Assembly: GCA_963665735.1 (NCBI GenBank)
Contig: OY762444.1
Span: 1,488,001 to 1,552,000 of the forward strand
Origin: CATOSK01 sp963665735
GTDB lineage: Bacteria > Chloroflexota > Dehalococcoidia > Lucifugimonadales > UBA3495
Reading direction: 5' to 3'
Length of the DNA: 64,000 bases
The notes under the pieces are model-generated. The model was not told the DNA's origin and made no database searches. It was given only the letters and a program-made list of their open reading frames with translations. The translations under genes were made by a program, and so were the position numbers. This document shows, piece after piece, positions 32,904 through 41,355 of the stretch (position 1 is the stretch's first letter; each line of letters opens with the position of its first letter).

Positions 32904-33293
32904 TCAACTGCGATATGCGGCCGACATTTCGGCGTCGCGGATGTAACCCGGTGTGGCGCGTATTTCGTCGATCAGCTCGTCTTCCGGCTCAAGGATTCCC
33001 TGGTAGAAACATCGCCCATGCAACCTACTCTGTCGCGCTCGGTAAACGTCCCTCAAAGGTGCAACCCCCGGGTCGGTCTTGGCCAGAAACCTCAACCCCC
33101 TGGAAGTGTGCGGGGAATTCATCGGCTCCCGCCCGGTGCGGGCCAGAATCAACGCATCGGTGGCGCGTTTCGTGGCTCCCCAGGCAGCCTCGGCGGCGAT
33201 GCGCGTCCTGCCCAACCCCAACAAGTCAACGGCGTCGCCGTACAGCTCCCAAGCGTCTGCGAAAATGGCTGATGTTCGCTCCGGTTCCAGCAT
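32904..33293 (-). CDS. HEPN/PaREP1-like protein, first of tandem pair
   Basis: A 129-residue paralogue of the gene that follows it. Shared features are MLEPERTSAIFADAWELYGD at the start, AAWGATKRATDALILARTGR in the middle and RATPGYIRDAEMSA at the end. A central RQSRLHGRCFYQG contains RLHGR but no canonical HEPN RNase motif. The duplication suggests a heterodimer. There is no nucleotidyltransferase partner, unlike typical HEPN-MNT toxin-antitoxin loci. Confidence 0.6.
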   Translation of the reverse strand: MLEPERTSAIFADAWELYGDAVDLLGLGRTRIAAEAAWGATKRATDALILARTGREPMNSPHTSRGLRFLAKTDPGVAPLRDVYRARQSRLHGRCFYQGILEPEDELIDEIRATPGYIRDAEMSAAYRS

Positions 33294-33368
33294 AGTCAGT
33301 CAGCCCTTGCATTTTAGCACAGGCCAACGGCCAAACCCGCCGGGATTGCGCCGGCTTGTCCCTGGTTC

Positions 33369-33767
33369 CTACAGGGGTTGGCGGCCCGGGAAGCCGGCGT
33401 TGGTTTCGTGCCACCAACCGATTTCCGGCTCTCCCCGCAACCAGCAGAGGTGAACCTCCCGCCCTTCCCGCATTGAAGGAAAGTCCACCAGGCCCCGGCC
33501 TATGTCGCGCACGATGATGCCGCGTTGAGTCACTTCCTCCAATAGCCGCTGCAACTGCCGCGTCAGCCGATTCACTTCCTGTTGCGCCCGGTTGATTTCT
33601 TCCTCGCTGCTGGAATGCCCGTTGCTGCGCCGCCGCCGCAGTAAGTCCAGCAATTCCCGCTGCTTGGTTTCCAGTTCGTCGCGCACCGGGGACATATCGG
33701 CAAATCGCTCTTCTAACCACGGCACCAGGGCGTTGGCTTCTTCCAGGGTAAATTGACGGTTCATCAT
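33369..33767 (-). CDS. DUF2203 family protein
   Basis: A 132-residue DUF2203 protein, common in Chloroflexota, actinobacteria and cyanobacteria, function unknown. It begins FTLEEANALVPWLEERFADM, continues with a long Arg/Glu/Gln coiled coil (about 30-80), and ends with the signature GLVDFPS, EVHLCWLRGEPEIGWWHE and a short tail. The C-terminal Trp/His-rich motif may bind metal or nucleic acid. Single gene on the minus strand. Confidence 0.88.
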   Translation of the reverse strand: MMNRQFTLEEANALVPWLEERFADMSPVRDELETKQRELLDLLRRRRSNGHSSSEEEINRAQQEVNRLTRQLQRLLEEVTQRGIIVRDIGRGLVDFPSMREGREVHLCWLRGEPEIGWWHETNAGFPGRQPL

Positions 33768-33920
33768 AATGCGCCTACTTTATCGCAGCCCAACCTTTTC
33801 TGGCAAAAAACCCCCGATGGAGAGGGCCGGGCGTCCTGCCCCAAAATGGCGTACAATACCGGAGAATCAAGCCAACCCTCCACACGCCGATTAGGAACAT
33901 CCCCATAGAAGAGGCCCCCA

Positions 33921-34307
33921 ATGCCCATCATAGACCATTCCCAGACCCCCGAAGTGCCTTGGCGTCCCGGCTACCGCAAGTGGGACGTGGCCGGCGAGGA
34001 ACAGGGCGTCACCAGCACTTTCAGCATCAACACCGCCGAACCCGGCGCCGGCGCCCCCCTGCACACCCACACCATTGACGAGCTTATCGTCATTGAAGAG
34101 GGAACTCTGGAAGTCCGCATTGACGGCGAAACCCGCACGGTGGGGAAAGACCATACCATCGTGATTCCCCCCGGCGCGGAACACGGTTTCACGGTGGTGG
34201 GCCAAGGCCCGGCCCGGCTGCTGGTGTTTTTTCCCGCTCTTGACCCTTACTCCGAAGGCCATACCCGCTACCTGGAGGGTTCCCGCCCGGCCTCGGTGTC
34301 AGATTAA
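33921..34307 (+). CDS. Single-domain cupin protein
   Basis: A 128-residue cupin. The first cupin motif, GAPLHTHTIDELIVIEEGTL (residues ~46-65), has the metal-binding His-X-His and Glu; the second, IPPGAEHGFTVV (near 90), has the third His. Metal-dependent dioxygenase or sensor roles are typical of small cupins, but the substrate is unknown. It is five bases upstream of the tRNA methyltransferase gene on the same strand, so they probably share a transcript. Confidence 0.87.
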   Translation: MPIIDHSQTPEVPWRPGYRKWDVAGEEQGVTSTFSINTAEPGAGAPLHTHTIDELIVIEEGTLEVRIDGETRTVGKDHTIVIPPGAEHGFTVVGQGPARLLVFFPALDPYSEGHTRYLEGSRPASVSD

Positions 34308-34312
34308 GCAGT

Positions 34313-35182
34313 ATGACTGCCCCGCCCAAAGACCGGAACCGCTTTGCCCCCGGCGACCTGGCTTTGCTGCTGGACCGCAAAAACCGCCGCTACCTGGTGA
34401 CCCTGGACGACGCCCAGGTTTTCCACAGCCACCTGGGTCAACTGCGCCACGCCCAACTCATCCACGGCAAGGTGGGCGGCTGGTATCGCACCGACCGGGG
34501 CCACACCTTCCTGGCTGTGCGGCCCACCTTGGGCGACTTCGTGCTGGAAATGCCCCGCGGCCCGCAGATAATTTACCCCAAAGACCTGGGCAACATCATC
34601 ACCCTGGCCGACATCTTCCCCGGCGCCACCGTCGTCGAGGCCGGTCTGGGTTCCGGTTCCCTGACCGCGGCCCTGCTGCGGGCGGTAGGCGCCGCCGGGC
34701 GGGTCATCACCTACGAAATCAACGAATCCACTATTGCCAACGCCCGCCGCAACATCGAAAAAGTCATCACCGACACTGCCAACCTGACCATAACCATCGG
34801 CGACGTTTACCAGGGCATAGACCGGCAGGACGTTGACCGGGTGGTGCTGGACGTTCCCGAACCGTGGCAAGCTGTTGCCGCCGTGGGCGACGCCCTGGTG
34901 ATGGGGGGAATCTTCCTGAGCTTTCTCCCCACGGTGTTGCAGGTGCATCAATTGGTGGAGCGGCTGCGCGCCGACGGACGTTTCCAACTCATTGAGACGG
35001 TGGAGACCCTGCTGCGGCCCTGGCACGTCACCGAGCGCAGCGTCCGCCCGGCTCACCGGATGGTGGCCCACAGCGGATTTCTGACCACCGCCGTCCGCTG
35101 CGAACCCAGAATCGTCGGCACGGCCTCCCGTCCCTTGCCGCCGGAAACGCAAGACGACCCTGAACCCAACCCGGAGGACTGA
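34313..35182 (+). CDS. trmI: tRNA (adenine-58-N1)-methyltransferase
   Basis: A 289-residue TrmI enzyme that methylates N1 of A58 in the T-loop of tRNA using S-adenosylmethionine. The N-terminal beta-barrel (FAPGDLALLLDRKNRRYLVTL), the hallmark IIYPKDLGNIITLADIFPG (near 84), the SAM site VVEAGLGSGSLTAALLRAVG (near 105), RVITYEINE, and DRVVLDVPEPW (near 178) are all in order. It is widespread in Chloroflexota, actinobacteria and archaea. It overlaps nothing but sits in a cupin-trmI-HD run of three close genes. Confidence 0.93.
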   Translation: MTAPPKDRNRFAPGDLALLLDRKNRRYLVTLDDAQVFHSHLGQLRHAQLIHGKVGGWYRTDRGHTFLAVRPTLGDFVLEMPRGPQIIYPKDLGNIITLADIFPGATVVEAGLGSGSLTAALLRAVGAAGRVITYEINESTIANARRNIEKVITDTANLTITIGDVYQGIDRQDVDRVVLDVPEPWQAVAAVGDALVMGGIFLSFLPTVLQVHQLVERLRADGRFQLIETVETLLRPWHVTERSVRPAHRMVAHSGFLTTAVRCEPRIVGTASRPLPPETQDDPEPNPED

Positions 35183-35187
35183 TAATA

Positions 35188-35769
35188 ATGGACGTTATGG
35201 AACGTGACCAGACCATTGAATTTCTGAACCGCCACGTCAAGACGGATATGCTGATGAAACACCTGCTGACGGTGGAGGCCGCCATGCGGGGTTACGCCCG
35301 CAAGCACGGCGAGGACGAAGACCGTTGGGGCATCGCCGGACTGTTGCACGACTTCGATTGGGAAATTTGCCCCACCCCCGAAGACCATCCGGTTTACGGC
35401 TCGGAAATTCTGCGGGAACACGGCTACCCGGAAGACATCATCCGGGCCGTGCTGACCCACGGCGACCACACCGGCATCCCACGGGAAACCCTGATGGAAC
35501 ACACCCTTTACGCCGTGGACGAACTTTCCGGTTTCATTCGCGCCGTGGCCCTGGTGCGCCCGTCCAAGAACCTGGATGACGTTACGCCCCGTTCCGTCAA
35601 GCGCAAGATGCGGGACAAGAACTTCGCCAAGGACGTTAACCGGGAGGATATTCTTCGGGGCGCCGAGGAACTGGGCATTGACCTGGACGACCACATTAAC
35701 TTTGTGGTGGAAAGCATGAAGCCGGTGGCGGAACGCATTGACCTGACCACGGGAACGCCGGAGGACTAG
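35188..35769 (+). CDS. HD-domain (HDIG) phosphohydrolase-like protein
   Basis: A 193-residue HDIG-type protein. The metal ligands of the HD fold are visible: His in LMKHLLTVEAAMRG (near 27), HD in GIAGLLHDFDWE (near 53), His in HPVYGSEILREHGY (near 68) and a His in VLTHGDHTG (near 93). Members hydrolyse phosphate esters or nucleotides. It starts five bases after trmI, so it is likely the third gene of the cupin-trmI-HD operon. Its stop overlaps the convergent MidA-like gene by four bases. Confidence 0.88.
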   Translation: MDVMERDQTIEFLNRHVKTDMLMKHLLTVEAAMRGYARKHGEDEDRWGIAGLLHDFDWEICPTPEDHPVYGSEILREHGYPEDIIRAVLTHGDHTGIPRETLMEHTLYAVDELSGFIRAVALVRPSKNLDDVTPRSVKRKMRDKNFAKDVNREDILRGAEELGIDLDDHINFVVESMKPVAERIDLTTGTPED

Positions 35770-37022
35770 ACACTCTCCGGGCCGTCCGGCTCTTCCAGCC
35801 CCCACAGCCGTTCCAGCTCGAAACTTTCCGCCCAGGCCGCCCCGTAACGGCCCTCGGCCAACCGCAAGTGGGCCGGCGTCAAAAGGGGCGTCGGCAGCGT
35901 CTCCACCAGTGCGGCAACCTCCGGGGAAGATTCCATGCCCCAAAGCCGGGGCTGCCCGACGTTTTTGCCTTGGGCCAGGACTTTGAAATCGCCCAACCCG
36001 TCGGGATTGACCAGCTCCGACATTCCCCGGCGGTTGGCCGCGTACTCCATCGGGTCCGGGACCGCAGACCGCAGGCGTTCCAGAAAATTCCCCATGCCCA
36101 GGTTGCCCAGGAATGAGCGCTGGTTGGTAATGTCCAGGAAATCCAGTCCGGCGTTTTCCCCCAACCTGATTACAGAGGTAAAGTCCACCTGCGCGGTTAT
36201 ATCCTGCCGCCCGATGCGTTCCAGAGGGCTGTCGGTCTGAGTGTGCCGGTAGAAAGTGGTCAATGTTCCCCGATAACGCTCTTCCGCAGAATAAAGCTCT
36301 TCGGCGCTCCGTCCGTAGTCTATAGTCAGGACAAACCCCCGTTCCAACGCCCTGAACATCGCATTCGTCCACGACGCCAGATTCACGTTGATTTCAAGGG
36401 TCTGACCTTCCGCCGGTACGAACTCGAGGGCCATCAACCGGGCAACCGGCCCCCCATCGAAGGTGTAGTCGGTGCAGGCAATCAGCATATCGGCCACCTG
36501 GTCAACGTACACTTCCCGCAACCCTTCCCGTTGCATAACCACCTGCCGTACCGGCCAGGCATCGAGAAGTTCGTTGGACAATATGCAACCCACCACCCCC
36601 CGAAAAGGGAAGGTATCGGAAACAATCCTGTGGGCCCCATCCAGCCCCGTCTCGTGTCCCGCCTCGGCCCTTCGGTCAATACAAAGGTAGCGCAGACTGT
36701 CCCTGAAATCGCGGGAAACCTCCCCGGCCCAATCCAGCACGTTCCGGCACAGCAGACCGTCGCCGGCGCCCGGTTCCAGCACGGTGAACACGGCGGGGCA
36801 GTCCAGAATCCGCCACATCTGGTAAAGCTGCACCGCAATCAGCGCCCCGAATACCGGATGCGCCAGCGGGCTGGTGAAATAGTCCCCCGAAGCTCCAACC
36901 CGTTCCCCGGAAGTGTAGTACCCGCCCCGGGGCCAATAGAGGGCCACCTCCATAAACTCGCCGAAGGTAATAGGGCCGTTCTCGGCGATGCGGCGGCGTA
37001 TTTCGGACTCTGCGGGGGTCAC
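35766..37022 (-). CDS. MidA/NDUFAF7-like SAM-dependent methyltransferase
   Basis: A 418-residue DUF185 methyltransferase. Human NDUFAF7 methylates an arginine of complex I; bacterial members are assumed to methylate protein arginines. ITFGEFMEVALYWPRGGYYTSG starts the domain, VLEPGAGDGLLCRN (near 99) is the SAM site, LSNELLDAWPVRQV (near 148) holds the NELLDA motif, and TIDYGRSAEELY (near 234) follows. GTG 37022 was chosen because longer starts would overlap the upstream gene by about 100 bases. No respiratory complex genes are nearby. Confidence 0.87.
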   Translation of the reverse strand: MTPAESEIRRRIAENGPITFGEFMEVALYWPRGGYYTSGERVGASGDYFTSPLAHPVFGALIAVQLYQMWRILDCPAVFTVLEPGAGDGLLCRNVLDWAGEVSRDFRDSLRYLCIDRRAEAGHETGLDGAHRIVSDTFPFRGVVGCILSNELLDAWPVRQVVMQREGLREVYVDQVADMLIACTDYTFDGGPVARLMALEFVPAEGQTLEINVNLASWTNAMFRALERGFVLTIDYGRSAEELYSAEERYRGTLTTFYRHTQTDSPLERIGRQDITAQVDFTSVIRLGENAGLDFLDITNQRSFLGNLGMGNFLERLRSAVPDPMEYAANRRGMSELVNPDGLGDFKVLAQGKNVGQPRLWGMESSPEVAALVETLPTPLLTPAHLRLAEGRYGAAWAESFELERLWGLEEPDGPESV

Positions 37023-37057
37023 GTCACAAAAACGACGGCGGGCAGGAAACGGGAAAG

Positions 37058-37609
37058 CTATCGGCCGTTTCGCGCTATGGGGCCGGCCGGCGGCGGTTCG
37101 TCGAAAGGCTTGCCATCCCGGAAAGCAGCCTGCTGACGGTCGTACCAAGCCAGCCATTCCTGGCGTTCTTCATCGCGGCCTGCTTGGAGACCTAGTTCCC
37201 GGCCTGCCTGGAGACCTAGTTCCCGGCCTGCCTGGAGACCTTGTTCCCGGCCTGTTTGGATACCTTGTTCCAAGCCTGCTTGGAGACCCTGTTCCAAGCC
37301 TGCTTCCCGGCCTTCCTCCCGGCCTTCCTCCCGGCCTTGCTGTCGGCCTTCTTCCCGGCCTTGCTCTCTCAATTTTCTGACCCTGCGGGGAATCAAAAGC
37401 ACCATGTGTCCGGTAACCTCCACAACCATTGCCACCACGATGGACACCCCCAACGCCGACTCGAAGATGGAGGCCATCAGATGAGTGCTGGATTCATCAC
37501 CCCAACGCAACGCTCCCCAGTGCTGCCAGAACAGAACTCCCGTCGTCGCCAGGAATACGAGGTAGTAGAAAATCCAATAGTCTTCGACGAAGTGGAAAGC
37601 GCGTCCCAT
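37058..37609 (-). CDS. Membrane protein with octapeptide-repeat cytoplasmic tail
   Basis: A 183-residue protein. Two hydrophobic helices (FYYLVFLATTGVLFW, and SIFESALGVSIVVAMVVEVTG) are followed by a basic RRVRKLREQG and a ~65-residue repetitive tail of Gly-Arg/Leu-x-x-Gly octads (GLQAGREL type), predicted to be one long amphipathic helix. The tail is encoded by a 24-base minisatellite. Similar octad tails occur in Uma2 and Rpn-type proteins, but the membrane part is not recognised. The ATG at 37609 is preferred because the longer frame antisense to citrate synthase has no sensible sequence. It lies 20 bases downstream of citrate synthase. Confidence 0.6.
   Translation of the reverse strand: MGRAFHFVEDYWIFYYLVFLATTGVLFWQHWGALRWGDESSTHLMASIFESALGVSIVVAMVVEVTGHMVLLIPRRVRKLREQGREEGRQQGREEGREEGREAGLEQGLQAGLEQGIQTGREQGLQAGRELGLQAGRELGLQAGRDEERQEWLAWYDRQQAAFRDGKPFDEPPPAGPIARNGR
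37178..37366 (-). repeat. 24-base minisatellite with 12-base sub-repeats
   Basis: Tandem units such as GGCCTGCCTGGAGACCTAGT plus TCCC, degrading into 12-base GGCCTTCCTCCC units toward 37366. In frame, so copy-number change alters tail length by whole octads without frameshift. Confidence 0.85.
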
Positions 37610-37629
37610 CGCAACTACCGGCCCTTCCC

Positions 37630-38763
37630 TTAACTCCGCTGCTCTATCGGCACGTACTCCAAGTCCATCTCCCCGGTGTACTCCAGCAGGGGGCGGATGA
37701 GGATGTTGTCGCTGTATTGCTCGGCGCATTGCAACGACCAACCCGGAATGCGGCCCAAGGCGAAGATGGGTATGAACAGGTCGTCGGGAATCCCCAGCAG
37801 GTAATAAATTGACCCGGCGAAGAAGTCCACGTTGACGAAGATGCCCCGGGAACGGTAAGGCACCATTACTTCTTCTTCCAGGTAGGTCAGAATCTGGAAC
37901 CAATGGGGTTGGCCCATCTTTTCGCCCAGGAGCCTCGACCGCTCCCGCAGGTGCCGGGCCCGGGGGTCTTCCGCCTTGTAAACCCGGTGGCCGAAGCCCA
38001 TGATGCGCCCGCCGCCGTCCAGGACTTTCCGGCAGTATTCGGCGGCGTTCTCCGGCTGGCCTATCTCCAGGGCCATCTTCATAACCTCTTCCGCCGCACC
38101 GCCGTGCCAGGGGCCTTTCAGCACCCCGACGCCGGTAACCACCGCCGAGTGCAGGTCGGAGACCGTGGAGGCGGTGACCCGCGCCCCGAAAGCCGAGGCG
38201 TTGGCCCCGTGTTCGGCGTGAAGAATGAAGTCCACGTCCAGCAGATTGGTGGTTTCCTGGTCGGGCAACTCGTTGAAGAGCATATACAGGAAGTTGCCGG
38301 CGTGGTTAAGGTCGGGGTTGGGCGCCACCGGCTCCAGTCCCTGCCGCAACCGGTGGTGCGCCGCCACCAGGGTCGGCCCCGCCGCGGTCAGGCGGATGCC
38401 CTTGCGGATGGTGGCCTCCACCGAGTTGTCGTTGACTTCCTCATCAAAGGCGGCCAGGGCGGATATGCCCGTGCGAAGGGCGTCCATCGGGTGGCTGTTC
38501 TTCACCAGGTCCAGCACCTGGATTACTTGGTCGGGGATACGCCGGTTGGCCCGCAGTCGGGCATCGAAATCGGCCAACTCCTGATTGTTGGGTAGCTTGG
38601 AATACAGAAGGAGGTATATGACCTCTTCGAATGTGGACTTCTCGGCCAAGTCGTGAATGTTGTACCCGCGGTACAACAACTTGCCTTCCAGCCCATCAAT
38701 GAAGCTGGACTCAGTAGTGTCAAGATAAACGTCCTTGAGTCCCTTCATAATCTCCGGGGCCAT
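37630..38763 (-). CDS. gltA: Citrate synthase
   Basis: A 377-residue type II-like short citrate synthase (or 2-methylcitrate synthase), joining acetyl-CoA to oxaloacetate at the TCA cycle entry. The active-site histidines are in LHAEHGANASAFGARVTAS (near 186) and GFGHRVYKAEDPRARHL (near 262); the catalytic Asp lies near 315 in NVDFFAGSIYYLLGIP. The opening GLKDVYLDTTESSFIDG is normal for the family. A GGAGG ribosome site precedes the ATG. No prp genes are beside it, so citrate synthase is the simpler call. Confidence 0.92.
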   Translation of the reverse strand: MAPEIMKGLKDVYLDTTESSFIDGLEGKLLYRGYNIHDLAEKSTFEEVIYLLLYSKLPNNQELADFDARLRANRRIPDQVIQVLDLVKNSHPMDALRTGISALAAFDEEVNDNSVEATIRKGIRLTAAGPTLVAAHHRLRQGLEPVAPNPDLNHAGNFLYMLFNELPDQETTNLLDVDFILHAEHGANASAFGARVTASTVSDLHSAVVTGVGVLKGPWHGGAAEEVMKMALEIGQPENAAEYCRKVLDGGGRIMGFGHRVYKAEDPRARHLRERSRLLGEKMGQPHWFQILTYLEEEVMVPYRSRGIFVNVDFFAGSIYYLLGIPDDLFIPIFALGRIPGWSLQCAEQYSDNILIRPLLEYTGEMDLEYVPIEQRS

Positions 38764-38910
38764 AGTCCGTCCTCCTCAGCGCGCTTAGATGGGTATTTCC
38801 GGGGCGGACGCAACGGCGTCGGCCCCCTTCCCGGCAGCGCGCACTTAGCCAGATTGTACCTTGGCGACTTTAGCATCGGCCTATGGGAGTGTCAAGGCAA
38901 GACCCGGCAG

Positions 38911-39110
38911 GCCCAGAGTCTTTTGATTTTCGTTCCATAGCTCAAGTATGTCATTCTGGGCAAAGCGAAGAATCTAAAATTCCTGCCTTAGCCAACCCTG
39001 TCCTGAGCAGTGCCGAAGGAGTCGTCCGGCCCGTAGGATTTTAGACCCTTCACTTCGTTCAGGGTTACATGGGGGTGGCTACTGCAACAATCGAAAGACC
39101 CTGCCGGCAG
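38911..39110. repeat. Repeat family E, tandem unit 1
   Basis: A ~200-base element with GTCATTCTGGGCAAAGCG and AAGAATCTAAAATTCC on one side, and AGGATTTTAGACCCTTCACT with TCGTTCAGGG on the other, ending in AGACCCTGCCGGCAGG. The arms are roughly inverted to each other, giving a long cruciform potential. Confidence 0.8.
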
Positions 39111-39287
39111 GCCCAGGGTCTTTTGATTTTCGTTCCATGGCCCAAGTATGTCATTCTGAGCAAAGCGAAGAATCTAAAATTCCTGCCTTAGCCAACGTCG
39201 TCCGACCCGTAGGATTTTAGACCCTTCACTTTGTTCAGGGTAACATTGGGGTAGCGACTGCAACAATCAAAAGACCCTGCCGGCAGG
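39111..39287. repeat. Repeat family E, tandem unit 2
   Basis: A 177-base second copy lacking ~25 bases present in unit 1 (the CTGTCCTGAGCAGTGCCGAA block). It begins and ends at the AGACCCTGCCGGCAGG junction. Confidence 0.8.
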
Positions 39288-39335
39288 CCGACGGGCTTTG
39301 ACATTCCTTTCAATGCAATTGGCCGTTCATTACAC

Positions 39336-39365
39336 CGTCATTCCAGTGAAAGCAGTAATCCGGGA
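39336..39365. repeat. Repeat family A arm, degraded (copy 9)
   Basis: CGTCATTCCAGTGAAAGCAG then TAATCCGGGA: a weak single arm next to the family E pair. Confidence 0.45.
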
Positions 39366-39392
39366 ATTTCCGGCTTTGGGTGGTTGTGTCAG

Positions 39393-39479
39393 TATTCAGA
39401 GCTGCAAAACATCGGCGGATTCGGGGGAACAGATGTGACCAGCGCAGCTGATTTCCTCAAATCCATAACAAAACAATAG
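39393..39479 (+). pseudogene. Possible C-terminal gene remnant
   Basis: An open stretch with no start codon reads sensibly to a TAG (SELQNIGGFGGTDVTSAADF, then LKSITKQ). It looks like the end of a lost gene cut off by the repeats upstream, but it is too short to identify. The remainder of 38764-39684 holds repeats and no coding sequence. Confidence 0.25.
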
Positions 39480-39684
39480 TTGCGTACAACCGGAAATAAT
39501 TGTATCGTTGCAGTGACACAAGGGAATCGCTCCGGTTGGCCCCACATCGGCGGGTTTCCCCGCCCGACGACAACCCCCGCCCTTTCCGGCCCCGGCTTCC
39601 CCTCAAACTTTGCGCCAGCCGACGCCGCAGCCGCGACGGCGATGATAATCCCTTGGCCTAATCCCGATTCTTGAGGAAAAAGTT

Positions 39685-40539
39685 ATGCCCTACTCCGCCG
39701 ACATCAGCCGCAACAACCCCGCCTGCATTCTATTCCTCATTGACCAATCCGGTTCGATGACAGAGGCCCTGAGCGGTCAACCTGGTTTCCGCAAAATGGA
39801 CCAGGCCGCAGAGGCGTTGAATGGCATCCTTAACTCCATATCGCTGCGCTGTTCCCAGGGAATGGAAATCCGGGACTATTTCGAGATTGGCGTCATCGCC
39901 TATACCACCGACAGCAGGGGCAACCCCACCTTGCAAAGCACGTTCAACGACACCTCTTTGGACAATCCCTTCCTCTTGATTAGCGAGGTGGTTGACTCCG
40001 CCGATATTGAGGAGCGCATGGTTAAGGAACCCGACGGCGCCGGCGGCCTGCTGGAAGTCGCCCGTCGGGTTCCGGTTTGGCTTCGTCCCGCGGCAGCGGC
40101 GGGAACGCCCATGTGCGAAGCCCTGTCCGTGGCCTCCCGGTCCCTCCACACCTGGATTAACCAGCATCCCGACTCTTACCCGCCCATCATAATCAACATC
40201 ACCGACGGCGTATCAACCGACGGCGACCCCGAGCCGCTGGCCCAGGAAATAATGCAACTCCAGACCAACGACGGCAGCGTCCTAGTCTTCAACTGCCACC
40301 TTTCCTCGGTCAACGCCATGCCCATCCAGTTCCCCGACAACGCCGAGCTTTTGCCCGACGAATACGCCCGGAAACTGTTTCGGATGTCCTCGGTTTTTCC
40401 TGAATCCGTCCGCTCCCAGGCGGCCACCATAGACCTCCGGCTGGGCGAAAACTCCCGGGGCTTTGTCTTTAACGCCAACATGGAGTCCCTGGTGCAATTC
40501 CTGGACATCGGCACCCGCGGGCCGTCCAACCTGCACTGA
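39685..40539 (+). CDS. vWA-domain protein, TerY-like
   Basis: A 284-residue von Willebrand A protein. The metal-ion-dependent adhesion site is complete: FLIDQSGSMTEAL (residues ~14-26), a Thr in the middle region (near 150) and IINITDGVSTDGDPEP near 172. No signal peptide, so it acts in the cytoplasm, unlike secreted adhesins. It is the first gene of a four-gene run with a PP2C phosphatase, a kinase-like protein and a zinc-ribbon membrane protein. That matches the TerY-P triad logic, where TerY-type vWA proteins bring phospho-signalling partners to a complex. GAGGAAAAAG precedes the ATG. Confidence 0.85.
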   Translation: MPYSADISRNNPACILFLIDQSGSMTEALSGQPGFRKMDQAAEALNGILNSISLRCSQGMEIRDYFEIGVIAYTTDSRGNPTLQSTFNDTSLDNPFLLISEVVDSADIEERMVKEPDGAGGLLEVARRVPVWLRPAAAAGTPMCEALSVASRSLHTWINQHPDSYPPIIINITDGVSTDGDPEPLAQEIMQLQTNDGSVLVFNCHLSSVNAMPIQFPDNAELLPDEYARKLFRMSSVFPESVRSQAATIDLRLGENSRGFVFNANMESLVQFLDIGTRGPSNLH

Positions 40540-40568
40540 TTGGCCCGTCCTAATCAAAAGGATTCCTC

Positions 40569-41333
40569 ATGCTGCTGTCTCCACCCAAACGGTTCTCCAT
40601 CCCCAAAGAGGGCAACCTTCCCGAGGAAAACGAGGACGACGCCGAGGCGGTTTTCTCAGTGAAAACCAACGGACAGTTGACCGGCGCCGCCGTCGCCGTG
40701 TCCGACGGGGCCAGCGAGTCCGCTTTTTCTTCCCTTTGGGCCACAACCCTGGCCCACGCGTTTGTCGAGCGTCCGCCCGACCTGACCGACGATCAATTCC
40801 CGTCGGAGGACTGGCTGGAACCGAGCCAAGAGTTTTGGGAATCCGCTATTCCGTGGGAACGTATCCCCTGGCACGGCGAGGCCAAAGCCCGGCAGGGCGC
40901 GCTGGCGACGCTGGTGGGAGTGACCTTTGCGCCAACCCCGGCCTACGGCCTGTCTTGGCGCGCGGTGGCCGTCGGAGACAGTTGCCTTTTCGTCGTCCGG
41001 CAAGACGACCTGGCCCTTTCCTTTCCCCTGGATTCCCCCGACGATTTCAACAACAACCCGACCTTGATTTGCAGCAACCCGGCCAACAACCAGGGTCTCG
41101 GAGAGAACGCCCTCCACATGGCCGGGGAATGTGTTTCGGGCGACTGGTTCATACTGGCCTCGGATGCCCTTTCCCGCTGGCTGCTGGAACGGTACGCCGC
41201 CGGGGAAAAACCGTGGCAAGCCCTCCTTGACGTCCATTCGTCCGGCGAATTTTCCGATTGGGTGGGAGAGCGGCGACGCGACCACTCGATGCGCAACGAC
41301 GACACCACCATGATTACCCTTCAGGTTCACTAG
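40569..41333 (+). CDS. PP2C-type Ser/Thr protein phosphatase
   Basis: A 254-residue PP2C-fold phosphatase. LTGAAVAVSDGASESAFSS (near 37) carries the first metal Asp-Gly. WRAVAVGDSCLFVVRQDD (near 120), SGDWFILASDALSRWLLE (near 180), and the closing DDTTMITLQV with its terminal Asp pair complete the metal site. Compared with textbook PP2C the first motif is DGAS rather than DGMG, as in the TerY-associated PP2C group. It lies 29 bases after the vWA gene and 22 bases before the kinase gene. It should reverse the kinase's phosphorylation. Confidence 0.85.
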   Translation: MLLSPPKRFSIPKEGNLPEENEDDAEAVFSVKTNGQLTGAAVAVSDGASESAFSSLWATTLAHAFVERPPDLTDDQFPSEDWLEPSQEFWESAIPWERIPWHGEAKARQGALATLVGVTFAPTPAYGLSWRAVAVGDSCLFVVRQDDLALSFPLDSPDDFNNNPTLICSNPANNQGLGENALHMAGECVSGDWFILASDALSRWLLERYAAGEKPWQALLDVHSSGEFSDWVGERRRDHSMRNDDTTMITLQVH

Positions 41334-41355
41334 CCGGGCCGGGCGAGGCGATACG

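Noticed and set aside
37178..37366. CRISPR array
   Set aside because: Units are directly contiguous with no unique spacers and are in frame with a membrane protein.
38911..39287. Insertion sequence or CRISPR
   Set aside because: No transposase-coding frame and only two degenerate long units; better described as MITE-like repeats.
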